A stretch of DNA of 64,000 nt from Pseudomonas fluorescens (lineage in GTDB: Bacteria; Pseudomonadota; Gammaproteobacteria; Pseudomonadales; Pseudomonadaceae), in NCBI RefSeq assembly GCF_001307275.1, contig NZ_CP012831.1:4084501-4148500 (forward strand), written 5' to 3'. A program made the position numbers and the translations under genes. How positions within the stretch are numbered: position 1 is the first letter of the stretch; the number at the start of each line of letters is the position of its first letter. The notes beneath the pieces are model-generated. The model was not told the origin of the DNA. It saw only the letters and a program-made list of their open reading frames with translations, and ran no database searches. Shown piece by piece: positions 1-9,594 of the stretch.

Positions 1-54
1 TGGGGCGCGTAGCGGCCCCTTGCGGTGTGTCAGGCAAAACCAGGGGGCTGCTTC

Positions 55-86
55 GCAACCCAGCGGGAGCAAGCTCCCTCGCCACA
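55..86. repeat. REP palindrome, right arm of a GTGGCGAGGGAGC-type element
   Basis: The sequence ends in GCTCCCTCGCCACA preceded by CCAGCGGGAGCAA. The same right arm closes the complete element at 16988-17118. No matching left arm (TGTGGCGAGGGAGC) lies within the window, so it is probably outside the left edge or lost. It lies just downstream of the copD stop codon. Confidence 0.6.
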
Positions 87-103
87 CTGTAGTTCACTAC
101 CCC

Positions 104-1015
104 TTATTCCATCGCCGGGCTCAGCGTGCCCAGCCAGGCCACCAACCCCAGGATGACCACCGCCACGGCGAACTCCAGCACCATGCTGCGCCGCAGGGCC
201 TTCACCGCAACCTCGTGCTCGCCGCTCTGTCGGGCTTGTTCCAGCAGCGGGCTCAGGTGAAAACGGTTCAACGCGGCGAACACCAGCATGGCCGCGAACA
301 AGATGAGTTTGAGCGCTAGCAACTGACCATAGGTGCTGTCCAGCAGCCCTTCGACACTCGGGCCGACGATGAACAGATAATTGGCCACCCCTGTCACGCT
401 GATGACCACCACGATCACCGCCCCGGCGGTTTCGAACCCGGTCAATGTCCGGGCCAGCACCGCCAACGCAGGTTCGGCCTGGCGAAGCAGCAGGGCAAAC
501 GCGGCCAAGGCACCGACCCAGCCACCTGCCGCCCACAGGTGCAGGAAGTCGGTGATGAAGTGCCAGTTGCGACGGCTGCCTTCGTCCATGGCGCCGTGAC
601 CTGCCCAAGCCAGTGTCGCCAGCGCTACGGCCCCGGCCAGTGTGACCAGGCCGAGGCTGGCGCTCGGCCAACGGTGATTGAGCGTCACGGCGAAACCGGC
701 CAGCAGCAGCGCCGCCATGCGCACTGTCCAACTCAAGCCGACATCGGTTTGCACGACCATCATTTCAAGGTGCGGCCACAGTTCGGCCCACGCCGAAACA
801 CCGCTCATGGCCCAGGCCATGCACGCCATGGCCGCCAGGGAGAGCAAGCCCCCCAGCAGCGCCGTGGTCAGCAGCAGCGGTGCGAAAGGCAACTGCATCC
901 CCGAGACCCGCTCCTGGCCTCGCAGGCTATAAAGGCCAAACGCAGCGAGGCCAAACAGCAACATCAGATCCAGGTACAAGGCAAAGCGCAGCGCGATGTT
1001 GATCGAATCGCTCAT
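104..1015 (-). CDS. copD: Copper resistance inner-membrane protein CopD
   Basis: This is an integral membrane protein of about 303 residues with roughly eight hydrophobic segments, the usual architecture of CopD/PcoD proteins that work with CopC in copper movement across the inner membrane. It is the last gene of copA-copB-copC-copD. I chose the ATG at 1015 rather than the TTG one codon upstream; it lies 4 bases past the copC stop, which suggests translational coupling. The family has no catalytic motif to inspect, so the call rests on hydrophobicity, length and the operon. The copper transport role is inferred from P. syringae cop genes. Confidence 0.9.
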   Translation of the reverse strand: MSDSINIALRFALYLDLMLLFGLAAFGLYSLRGQERVSGMQLPFAPLLLTTALLGGLLSLAAMACMAWAMSGVSAWAELWPHLEMMVVQTDVGLSWTVRMAALLLAGFAVTLNHRWPSASLGLVTLAGAVALATLAWAGHGAMDEGSRRNWHFITDFLHLWAAGGWVGALAAFALLLRQAEPALAVLARTLTGFETAGAVIVVVISVTGVANYLFIVGPSVEGLLDSTYGQLLALKLILFAAMLVFAALNRFHLSPLLEQARQSGEHEVAVKALRRSMVLEFAVAVVILGLVAWLGTLSPAME

Positions 1016-1019
1016 CAAC

Positions 1020-1397
1020 TCACTTCACCTTGAACGTGACATTGCCGGTGATCGGGTGAGTGTCGGACGACACCGCGCGCCACTGGACTTGGTAAGTGCC
1101 GGTGGCAAGCGGGGCATTCGGCGTGATGACCATGGTTTTCGGATCATCGCTGCCGGACACCTTGGCCGGCATGGGCATCGGCGAATGCGCCGCCATGCCC
1201 GGCATCGCGGTCATCATCAGCTTGGCGCCGGAAAACTGGGTCATCAGGTTTTCGGAAAAATGCAGCTCGATCTTCGCCGGCGCCGCCCCTTCGGCGCCTT
1301 CTGCCGGGGAGGAGGACAGCAGTTTCGGATGGGCCTGGGCCAGGCCACTGAGCAACAGGCCGGCGGACAAGGCGACGGCGGTTTTGATGAATGACAT
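1020..1397 (-). CDS. copC: Periplasmic copper-binding protein CopC
   Basis: A small exported protein of about 125 residues. The start at 1397 gives a classic signal peptide (MSFIKTAVALSAGLLL) cleaved at LAQAH, leaving a mature N-terminus beginning HPKL. That N-terminal His is a known CopC copper ligand. The CopC beta-sandwich follows, with a Met-rich loop (MMTAMPGMAAHSPMPMPAK) near the middle as in Cu(I)-binding CopC and a C-terminal DTHPITGNVTF block. An upstream in-frame start at 1448 would add 17 residues before the signal peptide and is unlikely. It lies between copB and copD and probably passes copper to CopD. Confidence 0.95.
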   Translation of the reverse strand: MSFIKTAVALSAGLLLSGLAQAHPKLLSSSPAEGAEGAAPAKIELHFSENLMTQFSGAKLMMTAMPGMAAHSPMPMPAKVSGSDDPKTMVITPNAPLATGTYQVQWRAVSSDTHPITGNVTFKVK

Positions 1398-1438
1398 GCA
1401 AGGACTCCTAGCTCGATTTTTAGTTTTAGTGAAACAGA

Positions 1439-2341
1439 TCAGAACCACAGGCGCAGGCCCAGCACCAGGCGCGCTTCGCTGCGGTCTTCGCCTTCTTCCC
1501 GGGCGTAGTCGGCGGTGTTGCCGTAGACCCGATTCCAGGTGACGCCAATGTAGGGCGCGAATTCGCGGCGTATTTCATAGCGCAGCCGCAGGCCGAGCTC
1601 GGTGTCCGACAGCCCCGAGCCGACGCCACGGGCGGGATCGTTCTTGCCATAGAAGTTGGCTTCGGCGGTGGGCTGCAGGATCAGGCGGTTGGTCAGCAAG
1701 ATGTCATAGTCGCCCTCCAGGCGCGCCGCGCTCTGGCCACCTTCGCCGATGAACGCGGTGGCCTCGGCTTCGAAGTTGTAGAGCGCCATGCCTTGCACAC
1801 CGAAGGCGGCCCAGGTTTGCGGATCGCCTGGCTTGAAGTCCTGGCGCACGCCGGCCACCAGGTCCCACCAGGGGCTGACGGCGTGGCCCCACAGGGCCTG
1901 CAATTCGGCTTCTTCGGTCTTGCCGTTGAGGCGTTCACCTTCGGAGCGCAGCCACAAACGGTCGATGTCGCCGCCGATCCAGCCCGATGCATCCCAGCTC
2001 AGGGCGCTGCCGTCATCGGCGTCCTGCCATTCCAGTTGGTCGATGAGGAAAAACGAATGGATGGCGCTGTCATGCACCGCGTGCCCGCCATGATCTTCGT
2101 AGACAGCGGCGCGGTCGGCGGCGGTCAGTGCCGGGATCGGTGTGCGGCTGCTGGTCGGCGCTGATTGCATGGGTTCCATGCCCTGCATTGAGTCCATGCC
2201 TTGCATCTGGCTGTGGTCCATTCCCGGCATCTGGCTGTGATCCATGCCGGGCATGTCGTTGCTGGCCGCCCAGGTCGAGGTGGTGGCGCTGAAGGCCAGG
2301 CTGGCAATGAGTGCCATGGAGTAGTGAAAAACAGTGGTCAT
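1439..2341 (-). CDS. copB: Copper resistance outer-membrane protein CopB
   Basis: About 300 residues with a signal peptide at residues 1-27. A Met/His-rich segment follows (PGMDHSQMPGMDHSQMQGMD and similar), typical of CopB copper binding. The C-terminal two thirds looks like an outer-membrane beta-barrel: alternating hydrophobic strands (LRYEIRREFAPYIGVTW) ending in LVLGLRLWF, with the terminal Phe expected for barrel assembly. The start at 2341 has GGAG just upstream; a longer reading frame to 2518 overlaps the copA coding region and would bury the signal peptide. The gene is 10 bases past the copA stop. Confidence 0.93.
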   Translation of the reverse strand: MTTVFHYSMALIASLAFSATTSTWAASNDMPGMDHSQMPGMDHSQMQGMDSMQGMEPMQSAPTSSRTPIPALTAADRAAVYEDHGGHAVHDSAIHSFFLIDQLEWQDADDGSALSWDASGWIGGDIDRLWLRSEGERLNGKTEEAELQALWGHAVSPWWDLVAGVRQDFKPGDPQTWAAFGVQGMALYNFEAEATAFIGEGGQSAARLEGDYDILLTNRLILQPTAEANFYGKNDPARGVGSGLSDTELGLRLRYEIRREFAPYIGVTWNRVYGNTADYAREEGEDRSEARLVLGLRLWF

Positions 2342-2351
2342 GGTCGGCTCC

Positions 2352-4160
2352 TCATTCCTGCACCCGAACTTCACGGAACATGCCCATCTCCATGTGAAAC
2401 AGCAGATGGCAGTGATACGCCCAGCGCCCGAGGGCATCGGCGGTGACCCGGTAGCTGCGCCTGGCGCCCGGTGGCACGTCGATGGTGTGCTTGCGGACCA
2501 TGAATTGGTTGTTCTCATCCTCCAGGTCGCTCCACATGCCGTGCAGGTGGATGGGGTGGGTCATCATGGTGTCGTTGATCAGCACGATGCGCAGTCGCTC
2601 GCCGTACTTGAGCAGCAGCGGCGCGGCGTCGGCGAACTTCACGCCGTTGAACGACCAGACGAATTTCTCCATGTGCCCGGTCAGGTGCAGCTCGATCGTG
2701 CGGCCCGGCTCGCGGCCGTCGGGGTCGGGAAAGGTGCTGCGCAGGTCGGAGTAGGTCAGCACTTTGCGGCCGTTGTCCCGCAGCCCCATGCCCGGGTCAT
2801 CGAGCTTGGGTTTGACGCTCATGGCCTGCATGTCCACCAGGGGATTGTCTTTCTCGGTGTCGGGGTGCGCGAGCATGCTGTCCATGCCCTGCATGGCACC
2901 GTGATCCATGCCGGCCATGTCGCCCATGCCCTGCATCTGGCTGTGATCCATGCCTTGCATCGAGCTGTCGTCCATTCCCGCCATGCCCTGCATCGAGCCG
3001 TGGTCCATGCCGTTCATTTGCCCCATGCCGCCGTGGTCCATGCCACCCATGCCCATGTCGTCCATGGTCACCAGGGGCCGAGGGTCCAGGGGCGGTACCG
3101 GTGCCGACAATCCGGCCCTGGTCGCGAGGGTGCCGCGGGCATACCCGGTGCGGTCCATGGACTGGGCGAACAGGGTGTAGGCCTCTTGGGTCGGTTCGAT
3201 GATGACGTCATAGGTTTCGGCCACGGCGATCCGGAACTCATCGACGCTCACCGGTTTGACGTATTGGCCGTCGGACGCCACCACTGTCATCTTCAAGCCG
3301 GGAATGCGCACGTCGAAATAGCTCATGGACGAACCGTTGATAAAGCGCAGGCGAAGGCGCTCGCCAGGCTTGAACAGGCCGGTCCAGTTCATGTCCGGTG
3401 CCTGGCCGTTCATGAGGTAGGTGTAGGTGGCGCCACTGACGTCGGCCAGGTCTGTGGGGTTCATCTTCATCTCGGCCCACATCTTGCGGTCGGCCACGGT
3501 GCTGGCCCAGCCGTTCTTGCCCACGTCGTCGATGAAGTCGCCGACGGTGCGTTTGTTGTAGTTGTAGTAGTCCGATTGCTTCTTGAGCTTGCGCAGGATG
3601 TTGGCGGGGTCTTCATCGGTCCAGTCGGTGAGCATCACCACATAGTCCCGTTCGTACTGGAAGGGCTCGGGCTCCCTGGCGTCAATCACCAGCGGGCCGT
3701 AGACCCCGGATTGCTCCTGGAAACCGGAATGGCTGTGGTACCAGTAGGTGCCGTTCTGCCGGACCTTGAATTGATACACGTACAGGCCGCCGGGCTCGAT
3801 GCCTTTGAAACTCAACCCCGGAACACCGTCCATGTTGGCCGGCAGCAGGATGCCGTGCCAGTGGATGGAGGTGGTGTCCTGCAAGCGATTGCGCACCCGC
3901 AGGGTCACGGTGTCGCCTTCACGCCAGCGCAGCAGCGGGCCGGGGATGCCGCCGTTGATGGTCTGGGCGGTGCGGGGGTTGCCGGTGAAATTGACCGGGC
4001 TTTCGCCGATGAACAGGTCGAACTCGGTACCGCTCAGCACGTTGGGCTGGCCCGGGCCGGTGACTGCCCAGACGGGCGCGCGCCACAAACCCAAGCCGCC
4101 GAGGATGCCGCCGGCAGTCAGGCCCTTTACGAAGGTTCGCCGGGAAGTTTTTGTTTGCAT
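2352..4160 (-). CDS. copA: Multicopper oxidase CopA, copper resistance
   Basis: About 602 residues. The start at 4160 puts a twin-arginine signal (SRRTFVKGLTAGGILGG) at the N-terminus, so the folded enzyme is exported by Tat. All four cupredoxin copper-ligand blocks are visible: SIHWHG, WYHSHSGFQ, HPIHLHGMW and YHCHLLFHMEMGMF, matching type 1, 2 and 3 copper sites. Between them (about residues 370-440) is a long Met/Asp/His/Gly-rich tract with repeats such as GMDHSQMQGM, thought in CopA/PcoA proteins to bind or present Cu(I). The likely role is periplasmic Cu(I) oxidation and sequestration. It is the first gene of copABCD. Confidence 0.96.
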   Translation of the reverse strand: MQTKTSRRTFVKGLTAGGILGGLGLWRAPVWAVTGPGQPNVLSGTEFDLFIGESPVNFTGNPRTAQTINGGIPGPLLRWREGDTVTLRVRNRLQDTTSIHWHGILLPANMDGVPGLSFKGIEPGGLYVYQFKVRQNGTYWYHSHSGFQEQSGVYGPLVIDAREPEPFQYERDYVVMLTDWTDEDPANILRKLKKQSDYYNYNKRTVGDFIDDVGKNGWASTVADRKMWAEMKMNPTDLADVSGATYTYLMNGQAPDMNWTGLFKPGERLRLRFINGSSMSYFDVRIPGLKMTVVASDGQYVKPVSVDEFRIAVAETYDVIIEPTQEAYTLFAQSMDRTGYARGTLATRAGLSAPVPPLDPRPLVTMDDMGMGGMDHGGMGQMNGMDHGSMQGMAGMDDSSMQGMDHSQMQGMGDMAGMDHGAMQGMDSMLAHPDTEKDNPLVDMQAMSVKPKLDDPGMGLRDNGRKVLTYSDLRSTFPDPDGREPGRTIELHLTGHMEKFVWSFNGVKFADAAPLLLKYGERLRIVLINDTMMTHPIHLHGMWSDLEDENNQFMVRKHTIDVPPGARRSYRVTADALGRWAYHCHLLFHMEMGMFREVRVQE

Positions 4161-4467
4161 GCGATGAGAGTCCGTCAGTCGATTCGCTGCGTGCATGGGA
4201 GGTGGTCTCCCTGTGCAGGTTTGAGCGAAAGATGACACAGGCGGACGAGGCGAGTGATTACATTTCAGTCAGCTTGGCCGGGCGCGAAGTCGCCTGGCGG
4301 GGCACAGGTCAGAATGATCTTTTGCATCGGCGGGATATTCTGTAGCCTTGCCGGCTTCACGCTGTCCCGTGCCTGATTGATACCCACTTTCCCGGCGGTA
4401 CCCGAGTGGTCCGGAGCCGGGTGTATACTCGACTTTCGCGCTAAACGCGCTTGCAGGTCTTGCGAAC
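4161..4467. other. Divergent promoter region between copA and nadA
   Basis: Gene-free stretch of about 307 bases. It holds the putative CopR box at 4255-4273 for the minus-strand cop operon and a TATACT hexamer at 4424-4429 that could be the nadA -10 element. No convincing peptide is encoded; the short frames here overlap each other and lack ribosome-binding sites. Confidence 0.6.
4255..4273 (-). promoter_or_regulatory. Putative cop box (CopR-type operator) upstream of copABCD
   Basis: Read on the minus strand the site is GCTGACTGAAATGTAATCA, an imperfect inverted repeat (TGACTGAAA / TGTAATCA). It resembles the cop box bound by CopR in P. syringae and relatives. It lies about 95 bases upstream of the copA start. 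No copRS genes are in the window, so the regulator would act from elsewhere. The match is from memory of the consensus. Confidence 0.55.
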
Positions 4468-5526
4468 ATGACGCAAATTTCCGAACGCCTTCTGGTCCAG
4501 GCCCACCTCGACGCCAAGCAGCCCAAGCCGCTGACCGCCGAGCAGGAAGCCTGGTACCGCGCCGCCATCGCCGCCGAGCTCAAGGCTCAGGACGCGGTAC
4601 TGGTCGCGCACTTCTACTGTGACCCGATCATCCAGGCCCTGGCCGAAGAGACCGGTGGCTGCGTGTCCGACTCCTTGGAAATGGCCCGCTTCGGCAATGC
4701 CCACCCGGCCAAGACCGTGGTGGTGGCCGGGGTCAAGTTCATGGGCGAGACCGCCAAGATTCTCAACCCCGAGAAACGCGTGCTGATGCCCACCCTGGAG
4801 GCCACCTGCTCCCTGGACCTGGGCTGCCCGGTGGACGAGTTCTCGGCGTTCTGCGACCAGCATCCGGAGCGCACCGTGGTGGTTTATGCCAACACCTCGG
4901 CGGCGGTCAAGGCCCGGGCCGACTGGGTGGTGACGTCCAGTTGCGCGTTGGAAATCGTCGAGAGCCTGATGGACAACGGCGAGACGATCATCTGGGGGCC
5001 GGACAAGCACCTGGGCACTTACATCCAGCGCAAGACCGGCGCCGACATGTTGCTCTGGGACGGTGCCTGCATCGTCCACGAAGAGTTCAAGTCCAAGCAG
5101 TTGGAGGACATGAAGGCGCTGTACCCGGATGCTGCGATCCTGGTGCACCCGGAGTCGCCGACGTCGGTGATCGAGCTGGCGGATGCCGTGGGCTCCACCA
5201 GCCAGTTGATCGCCGCGGCCCAGACCCTGCCGAACAAGACGCTGATCGTCGCCACCGACCGGGGTATTTTCTACAAGATGCAGCAGCTGTGCCCGGACAA
5301 GGTCTTCATCGAAGCCCCTACCGCCGGTAACGGCGCGGCGTGCCGCAGTTGCGCGCACTGCCCATGGATGGCCATGAACACCCTGGAGCGCACGCTCAAG
5401 AGCTTGCAGGAAGGTGCCAACGAGATCTTCGTCGACCCGGCGCTGATCCCCCAGGCGATTCGCCCGCTCAAGCGCATGCTGGACTTCACCCAGGCGGCGC
5501 GGATGAAGCTGGCGGGCAATGCCTGA
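4468..5526 (+). CDS. nadA: Quinolinate synthase NadA
   Basis: A 352-residue enzyme that condenses iminoaspartate with dihydroxyacetone phosphate to quinolinate in de novo NAD synthesis. The family signatures are present: VAHFYCDP near residue 50, EATCSLDLGCP, VTSSCALEI, and the C-terminal CRSCAHCPWM. These supply the cysteine ligands of the [4Fe-4S] cluster and the CxxCxxC seen in E. coli-type NadA. Length matches the family. It is monocistronic here, followed by a REP hairpin at 5582-5611. Confidence 0.97.
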   Translation: MTQISERLLVQAHLDAKQPKPLTAEQEAWYRAAIAAELKAQDAVLVAHFYCDPIIQALAEETGGCVSDSLEMARFGNAHPAKTVVVAGVKFMGETAKILNPEKRVLMPTLEATCSLDLGCPVDEFSAFCDQHPERTVVVYANTSAAVKARADWVVTSSCALEIVESLMDNGETIIWGPDKHLGTYIQRKTGADMLLWDGACIVHEEFKSKQLEDMKALYPDAAILVHPESPTSVIELADAVGSTSQLIAAAQTLPNKTLIVATDRGIFYKMQQLCPDKVFIEAPTAGNGAACRSCAHCPWMAMNTLERTLKSLQEGANEIFVDPALIPQAIRPLKRMLDFTQAARMKLAGNA

Positions 5527-5581
5527 TCGTTGGGAGGCTGATGGTCTTTGAACGTTAGGGGCTTGAGGCCTTAAAGCTTTT

Positions 5582-5611
5582 TGTGGCGAGGGAGCAAGCT
5601 CCCTCGCCACA
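5582..5611. repeat. Solo REP hairpin, GTGGCGAGGGAGC type
   Basis: A near-perfect palindrome, TGTGGCGAGGGAGC then AA then GCTCCCTCGCCACA, with a stem of 14-15 bp. It lies between the convergent nadA and RDD genes, where it could also stop transcription or protect 3' ends. Unlike most REPs in this window it is a single hairpin rather than a pair. Confidence 0.8.
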
Positions 5612-5632
5612 AGGCTGTCTTGCAGTCGGGAA

Positions 5633-6121
5633 TTACTTGGTCTTCTTGGGAATTCGCACCAGCTGCGTTTCCGAGTAGATGTCATGCCAACTGCGCTGGC
5701 GCTTGTCGAACAGCGCCCAGATGAACCCCAACCCCACCAGCAGCAGTGATGCAATCGACACCACGAACCGCAACAGCGCCTGCCACAGGCTGATGGCCGT
5801 GCCATCGGCGTTCTGTACGCGGATGCACCACACTTGCATGCCCAGGGTCTGGCCGTTGTGGGTCCAGAACTTGGCGAAGAAGCCGAACAGCACGAACAGC
5901 AGCACGGTGGACAGCAGCGGGTCGCCGTCCAGCGCACCGGCTTCGGTCAGGGCGCGCATTTTTTCTTCGCCGATGATCGCCATCTGGATCATCTTGTAGG
6001 CACCGCTGGTGACGATCAGCAGCGCTGTGCACAGCAAAAAGTCATAAAACATCGCCGCCAGGCGACGGCCCAGGCCGGCGGGGGGAAAGTCGCCCTGGGG
6101 CGTGAGCAGGTGTTTCGGCAT
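5633..6121 (-). CDS. RDD-family membrane protein
   Basis: A 162-residue protein with the RDD signature: LGRRLAAMFYDFLL near the N-terminus (Arg then Asp in the first helix), three to four hydrophobic helices, and the characteristic FWTHNGQTLGMQVWCIRV block near residue 100. RDD proteins are small integral membrane proteins of largely unknown function, some linked to transport or osmotic stress. It has its own start immediately after a bidirectional terminator (6168-6203) and no operon partner, so no specific role can be given. Confidence 0.85.
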   Translation of the reverse strand: MPKHLLTPQGDFPPAGLGRRLAAMFYDFLLCTALLIVTSGAYKMIQMAIIGEEKMRALTEAGALDGDPLLSTVLLFVLFGFFAKFWTHNGQTLGMQVWCIRVQNADGTAISLWQALLRFVVSIASLLLVGLGFIWALFDKRQRSWHDIYSETQLVRIPKKTK

Positions 6122-6167
6122 GACGGCCTCGGCTGAAAAAAGAAGCCATTTTACGGATTTACGCCCA

Positions 6168-6203
6168 TAAAAAAGCCCCTGATATCAATCAGGGGCTTTT
6201 TAG
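6168..6203 (-). terminator. Rho-independent terminator of the cold-shock gene
   Basis: The inverted repeat AAAAGCCCCTGAT / ATCAGGGGCTTTT encloses a short ATCA loop and is flanked by A and T runs, so it can act in both directions. It lies just downstream of the cold-shock gene stop (6216) and upstream of the RDD gene start. Confidence 0.85.
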
Positions 6204-6215
6204 TGTGCGAAAGCC

Positions 6216-6428
6216 TCAGGCTTCGGCTTGAACCTCGTCAGCCTGCATGCCTTTCTGGCCTTGCACGGCAACGAAAGTGACTTTCTGGCCTTCTTTCAGG
6301 CTCTTGAAGCCGTTGCCTTGGATGGCGCGGAAATGCACGAACAGGTCCGGACCGCTTTCAGGCGTGATAAAACCAAAACCCTTTTCGTCGTTGAACCACT
6401 TGACGGTACCGCTCTGACGTTGAGACAT
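6216..6428 (-). CDS. Cold-shock domain protein (CspA family)
   Basis: A 70-residue nucleic-acid chaperone consisting of one cold-shock domain. RNP1 (KGFGFI, preceded by VKWFNDE) and RNP2 (DLFVHF) are both intact. The start MSQRQSGTVKW at 6428 has an AAGGAAAT ribosome site just upstream. An in-frame extension to 6539 would add 37 non-conserved residues. Such proteins melt RNA secondary structure and are often self-regulated through long leaders; the 5' region here is long (see 6429-6823). Confidence 0.95.
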   Translation of the reverse strand: MSQRQSGTVKWFNDEKGFGFITPESGPDLFVHFRAIQGNGFKSLKEGQKVTFVAVQGQKGMQADEVQAEA

Positions 6429-6823
6429 TTTCTTATTTCCTTTGACGCTAAAATTGATGACAGCCTCTTTCACATGAAAGAGTACTGGGCTGGGTTGCAG
6501 GAAAGTAAGAGACGTCGAACGGGATGTAGCGAACTTCATAAGCTACTGCCCAGGTCACGATTCCAAGCGACCCATGCAAACACAGTGACCAAACTCTACG
6601 CCAACTTCGAATAAAAAAACAACCCCCTCGGAAGGCCCCGTATTTGCTCAGCTTGCCCGCATTTACGCCGCTTGCGGAGCAGGGCTTATTCGATAGGCTA
6701 GTTCAATTGTTTACGATCGTTATAAGGTCGGTTGAATGTCTAAAGATATGCACCTTTTTATGGCGGTTGCGTGACACATTAGTGCACGTATAACGCAACC
6801 GCGTTACTTATAGAAACAACCAA
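6429..6823. other. Gene-free region: leader/promoter of the cold-shock gene and end of the gcv operon
   Basis: About 395 bases with no supported gene. The stretch is visibly AT-richer than its surroundings. The part next to the cold-shock start probably holds its promoter and a long 5' untranslated leader, common for csp genes. The part next to gcvT has no clear rho-independent terminator. A GCCGCTTGCGG hairpin lies near 6666-6680. I saw no REP and could not identify a small RNA. Confidence 0.4.
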
Positions 6824-7948
6824 TCAGCCGCGGTAGTAGCGCTGTGGAACGAATGGCATTTTGCTTACAAGCAAAGGCACCCTTTTCCCACGCACGATGG
6901 CCCAGACCGGCGTATCCAGTGCCACATAGGCGCTGTCCAGGTAACCCATCGCCAGCGGAGCGCCCAGGGTCGGGCCGAAACCGCCGCTGCACACAGAACC
7001 GATGATCTCGCCGGCGTCGTTGACGATCTCCGCGCCTTCACGCACGGGTGTGCGTTCCTGGGGCAGCAGGCCGACGCGTTTGCGCTTCACGCCGCCCTGT
7101 TGTTGGGCGAACACGCTCTCGGCGCCGGGGAAACCACCGGCGCGGCCGCCATCGGCACGGCGCACTTTGGAAATGGCCCACAGCAGGCTGGCTTCGATCG
7201 GCGTCGTCTCGGTGTTCATGTCGTGGCCATACAGGCACAGGCCGGCTTCCAGGCGCAGGGAGTCACGGGCACCGAGGCCGATGGCCGCGACTTCCGGCTC
7301 GGCCAGCAAGGCGCGGGCGAGTTTTTCCGCGTCGGCGGCGGGTACGGAAATTTCGAAACCGTCTTCACCGGTGTAGCCCGAACGGCTGACAAAGCAATCC
7401 ACGCCCAACAGCGTGACGCGCTGGAACTGCATGAAGGTCATCTTTGCCACGTCCGGCGCCAGGCGGGCGAGCACGGTGACGGCGGCCGGACCTTGCAGGG
7501 CAAGCAGGGCGCGGGCCTCGAACAGCGGCTCGATGTTGCACTGATCGCCAATGTGCGCACGCAGGTGGGCCAGGTCCTGATCCTTGCAGGCGGCGTTGAC
7601 CACCAGGAACAGTTCGTCATTGCCCAGGTTGGCGACCATCAGGTCGTCAAGGATGCCGCCGTTGTCGTTGGTGAACATGGCGTAGCGCTGCATGCCCACC
7701 GGCAGGTCGATGATGTCCACTGGTACCAGGGTTTCCAGGGCCTTGGCGGCGCCTGCGCCGCTCAGGCGGATCTGGCCCATGTGGGACACGTCGAACAGCC
7801 CGGCCTGATCGCGGGTGTGCTGGTGTTCCTTCATCACGCCCAGTGGGTACTGCACCGGCATGTCGTAGCCGGCGAACGGCACCATGCGGGCGCCGAGTTC
7901 GAGGTGCAGGGCGTGCAGCGGGGTTTTCAACAGTTGTTCGGTGGACAT
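6824..7948 (-). CDS. gcvT: Aminomethyltransferase, glycine cleavage T protein
   Basis: A 374-residue tetrahydrofolate-dependent T protein that moves the methylene group from aminomethyl-lipoyl GcvH to THF. Family blocks seen: GARMVPFAGYDMPVQY near the N-terminus, GLFDVSHMGQIRL, SRSGYTGEDGFEI, and LRLEAGLCLYGHDM. AGGAGC precedes the start at 7948. It is the last gene of gcvH-gcvP-sdaA-gcvT, 31 bases after sdaA, so glycine cleavage and serine deamination are expressed together. Confidence 0.97.
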   Translation of the reverse strand: MSTEQLLKTPLHALHLELGARMVPFAGYDMPVQYPLGVMKEHQHTRDQAGLFDVSHMGQIRLSGAGAAKALETLVPVDIIDLPVGMQRYAMFTNDNGGILDDLMVANLGNDELFLVVNAACKDQDLAHLRAHIGDQCNIEPLFEARALLALQGPAAVTVLARLAPDVAKMTFMQFQRVTLLGVDCFVSRSGYTGEDGFEISVPAADAEKLARALLAEPEVAAIGLGARDSLRLEAGLCLYGHDMNTETTPIEASLLWAISKVRRADGGRAGGFPGAESVFAQQQGGVKRKRVGLLPQERTPVREGAEIVNDAGEIIGSVCSGGFGPTLGAPLAMGYLDSAYVALDTPVWAIVRGKRVPLLVSKMPFVPQRYYRG

Positions 7949-7979
7949 ATCAGCTCCTGGAAAATGAGAATGGCGCGCG

Positions 7980-9356
<1,377 letters not shown>

Positions 9357-9417
9357 GGTGTTTCTCCGGTTTCTTTTTATGAGGATCGACGGTTATGAAA
9401 TGGGGCACAGGCTCCTT

Positions 9418-9507
9418 TGTGGGAGCGAGCTTGCTCGCGATAGCGGAGTGTCAGTCAACATTTCTGTCAGCTGTCACACCGCTATCGCGAGCAAGCTCGC
9501 TCCCACA
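9418..9507. repeat. REPIN (paired inverted REP) between gcvP and sdaA
   Basis: The left arm TGTGGGAGCGAGCTTGCTCG and right arm CGAGCAAGCTCGCTCCCACA flank a spacer whose ends (CGATAGCGG / CCGCTATCG) also pair, so the 90-bp unit can fold into one long hairpin. It lies inside the gcv operon, so operon transcripts would carry it. The spacer closely resembles the one at 14917-15006. Confidence 0.92.
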
Positions 9508-9594
9508 GGGAGATGTGGTTTCCTTGAGAAGGTGACCTTCCACAAGGTTCGCGGTGTTGTTGAGAGGTGGCGAGCAAGCCCGCCCCTCCATAGG

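Noticed and set aside
2334..4235. A 633-codon open frame on the plus strand opposite copA, His/Val/Ala-rich
   Set aside because: It is the antisense shadow of copA, which has all multicopper oxidase motifs. The HALH-type repeats are simply the reverse complement of the Met/Asp/His tract.
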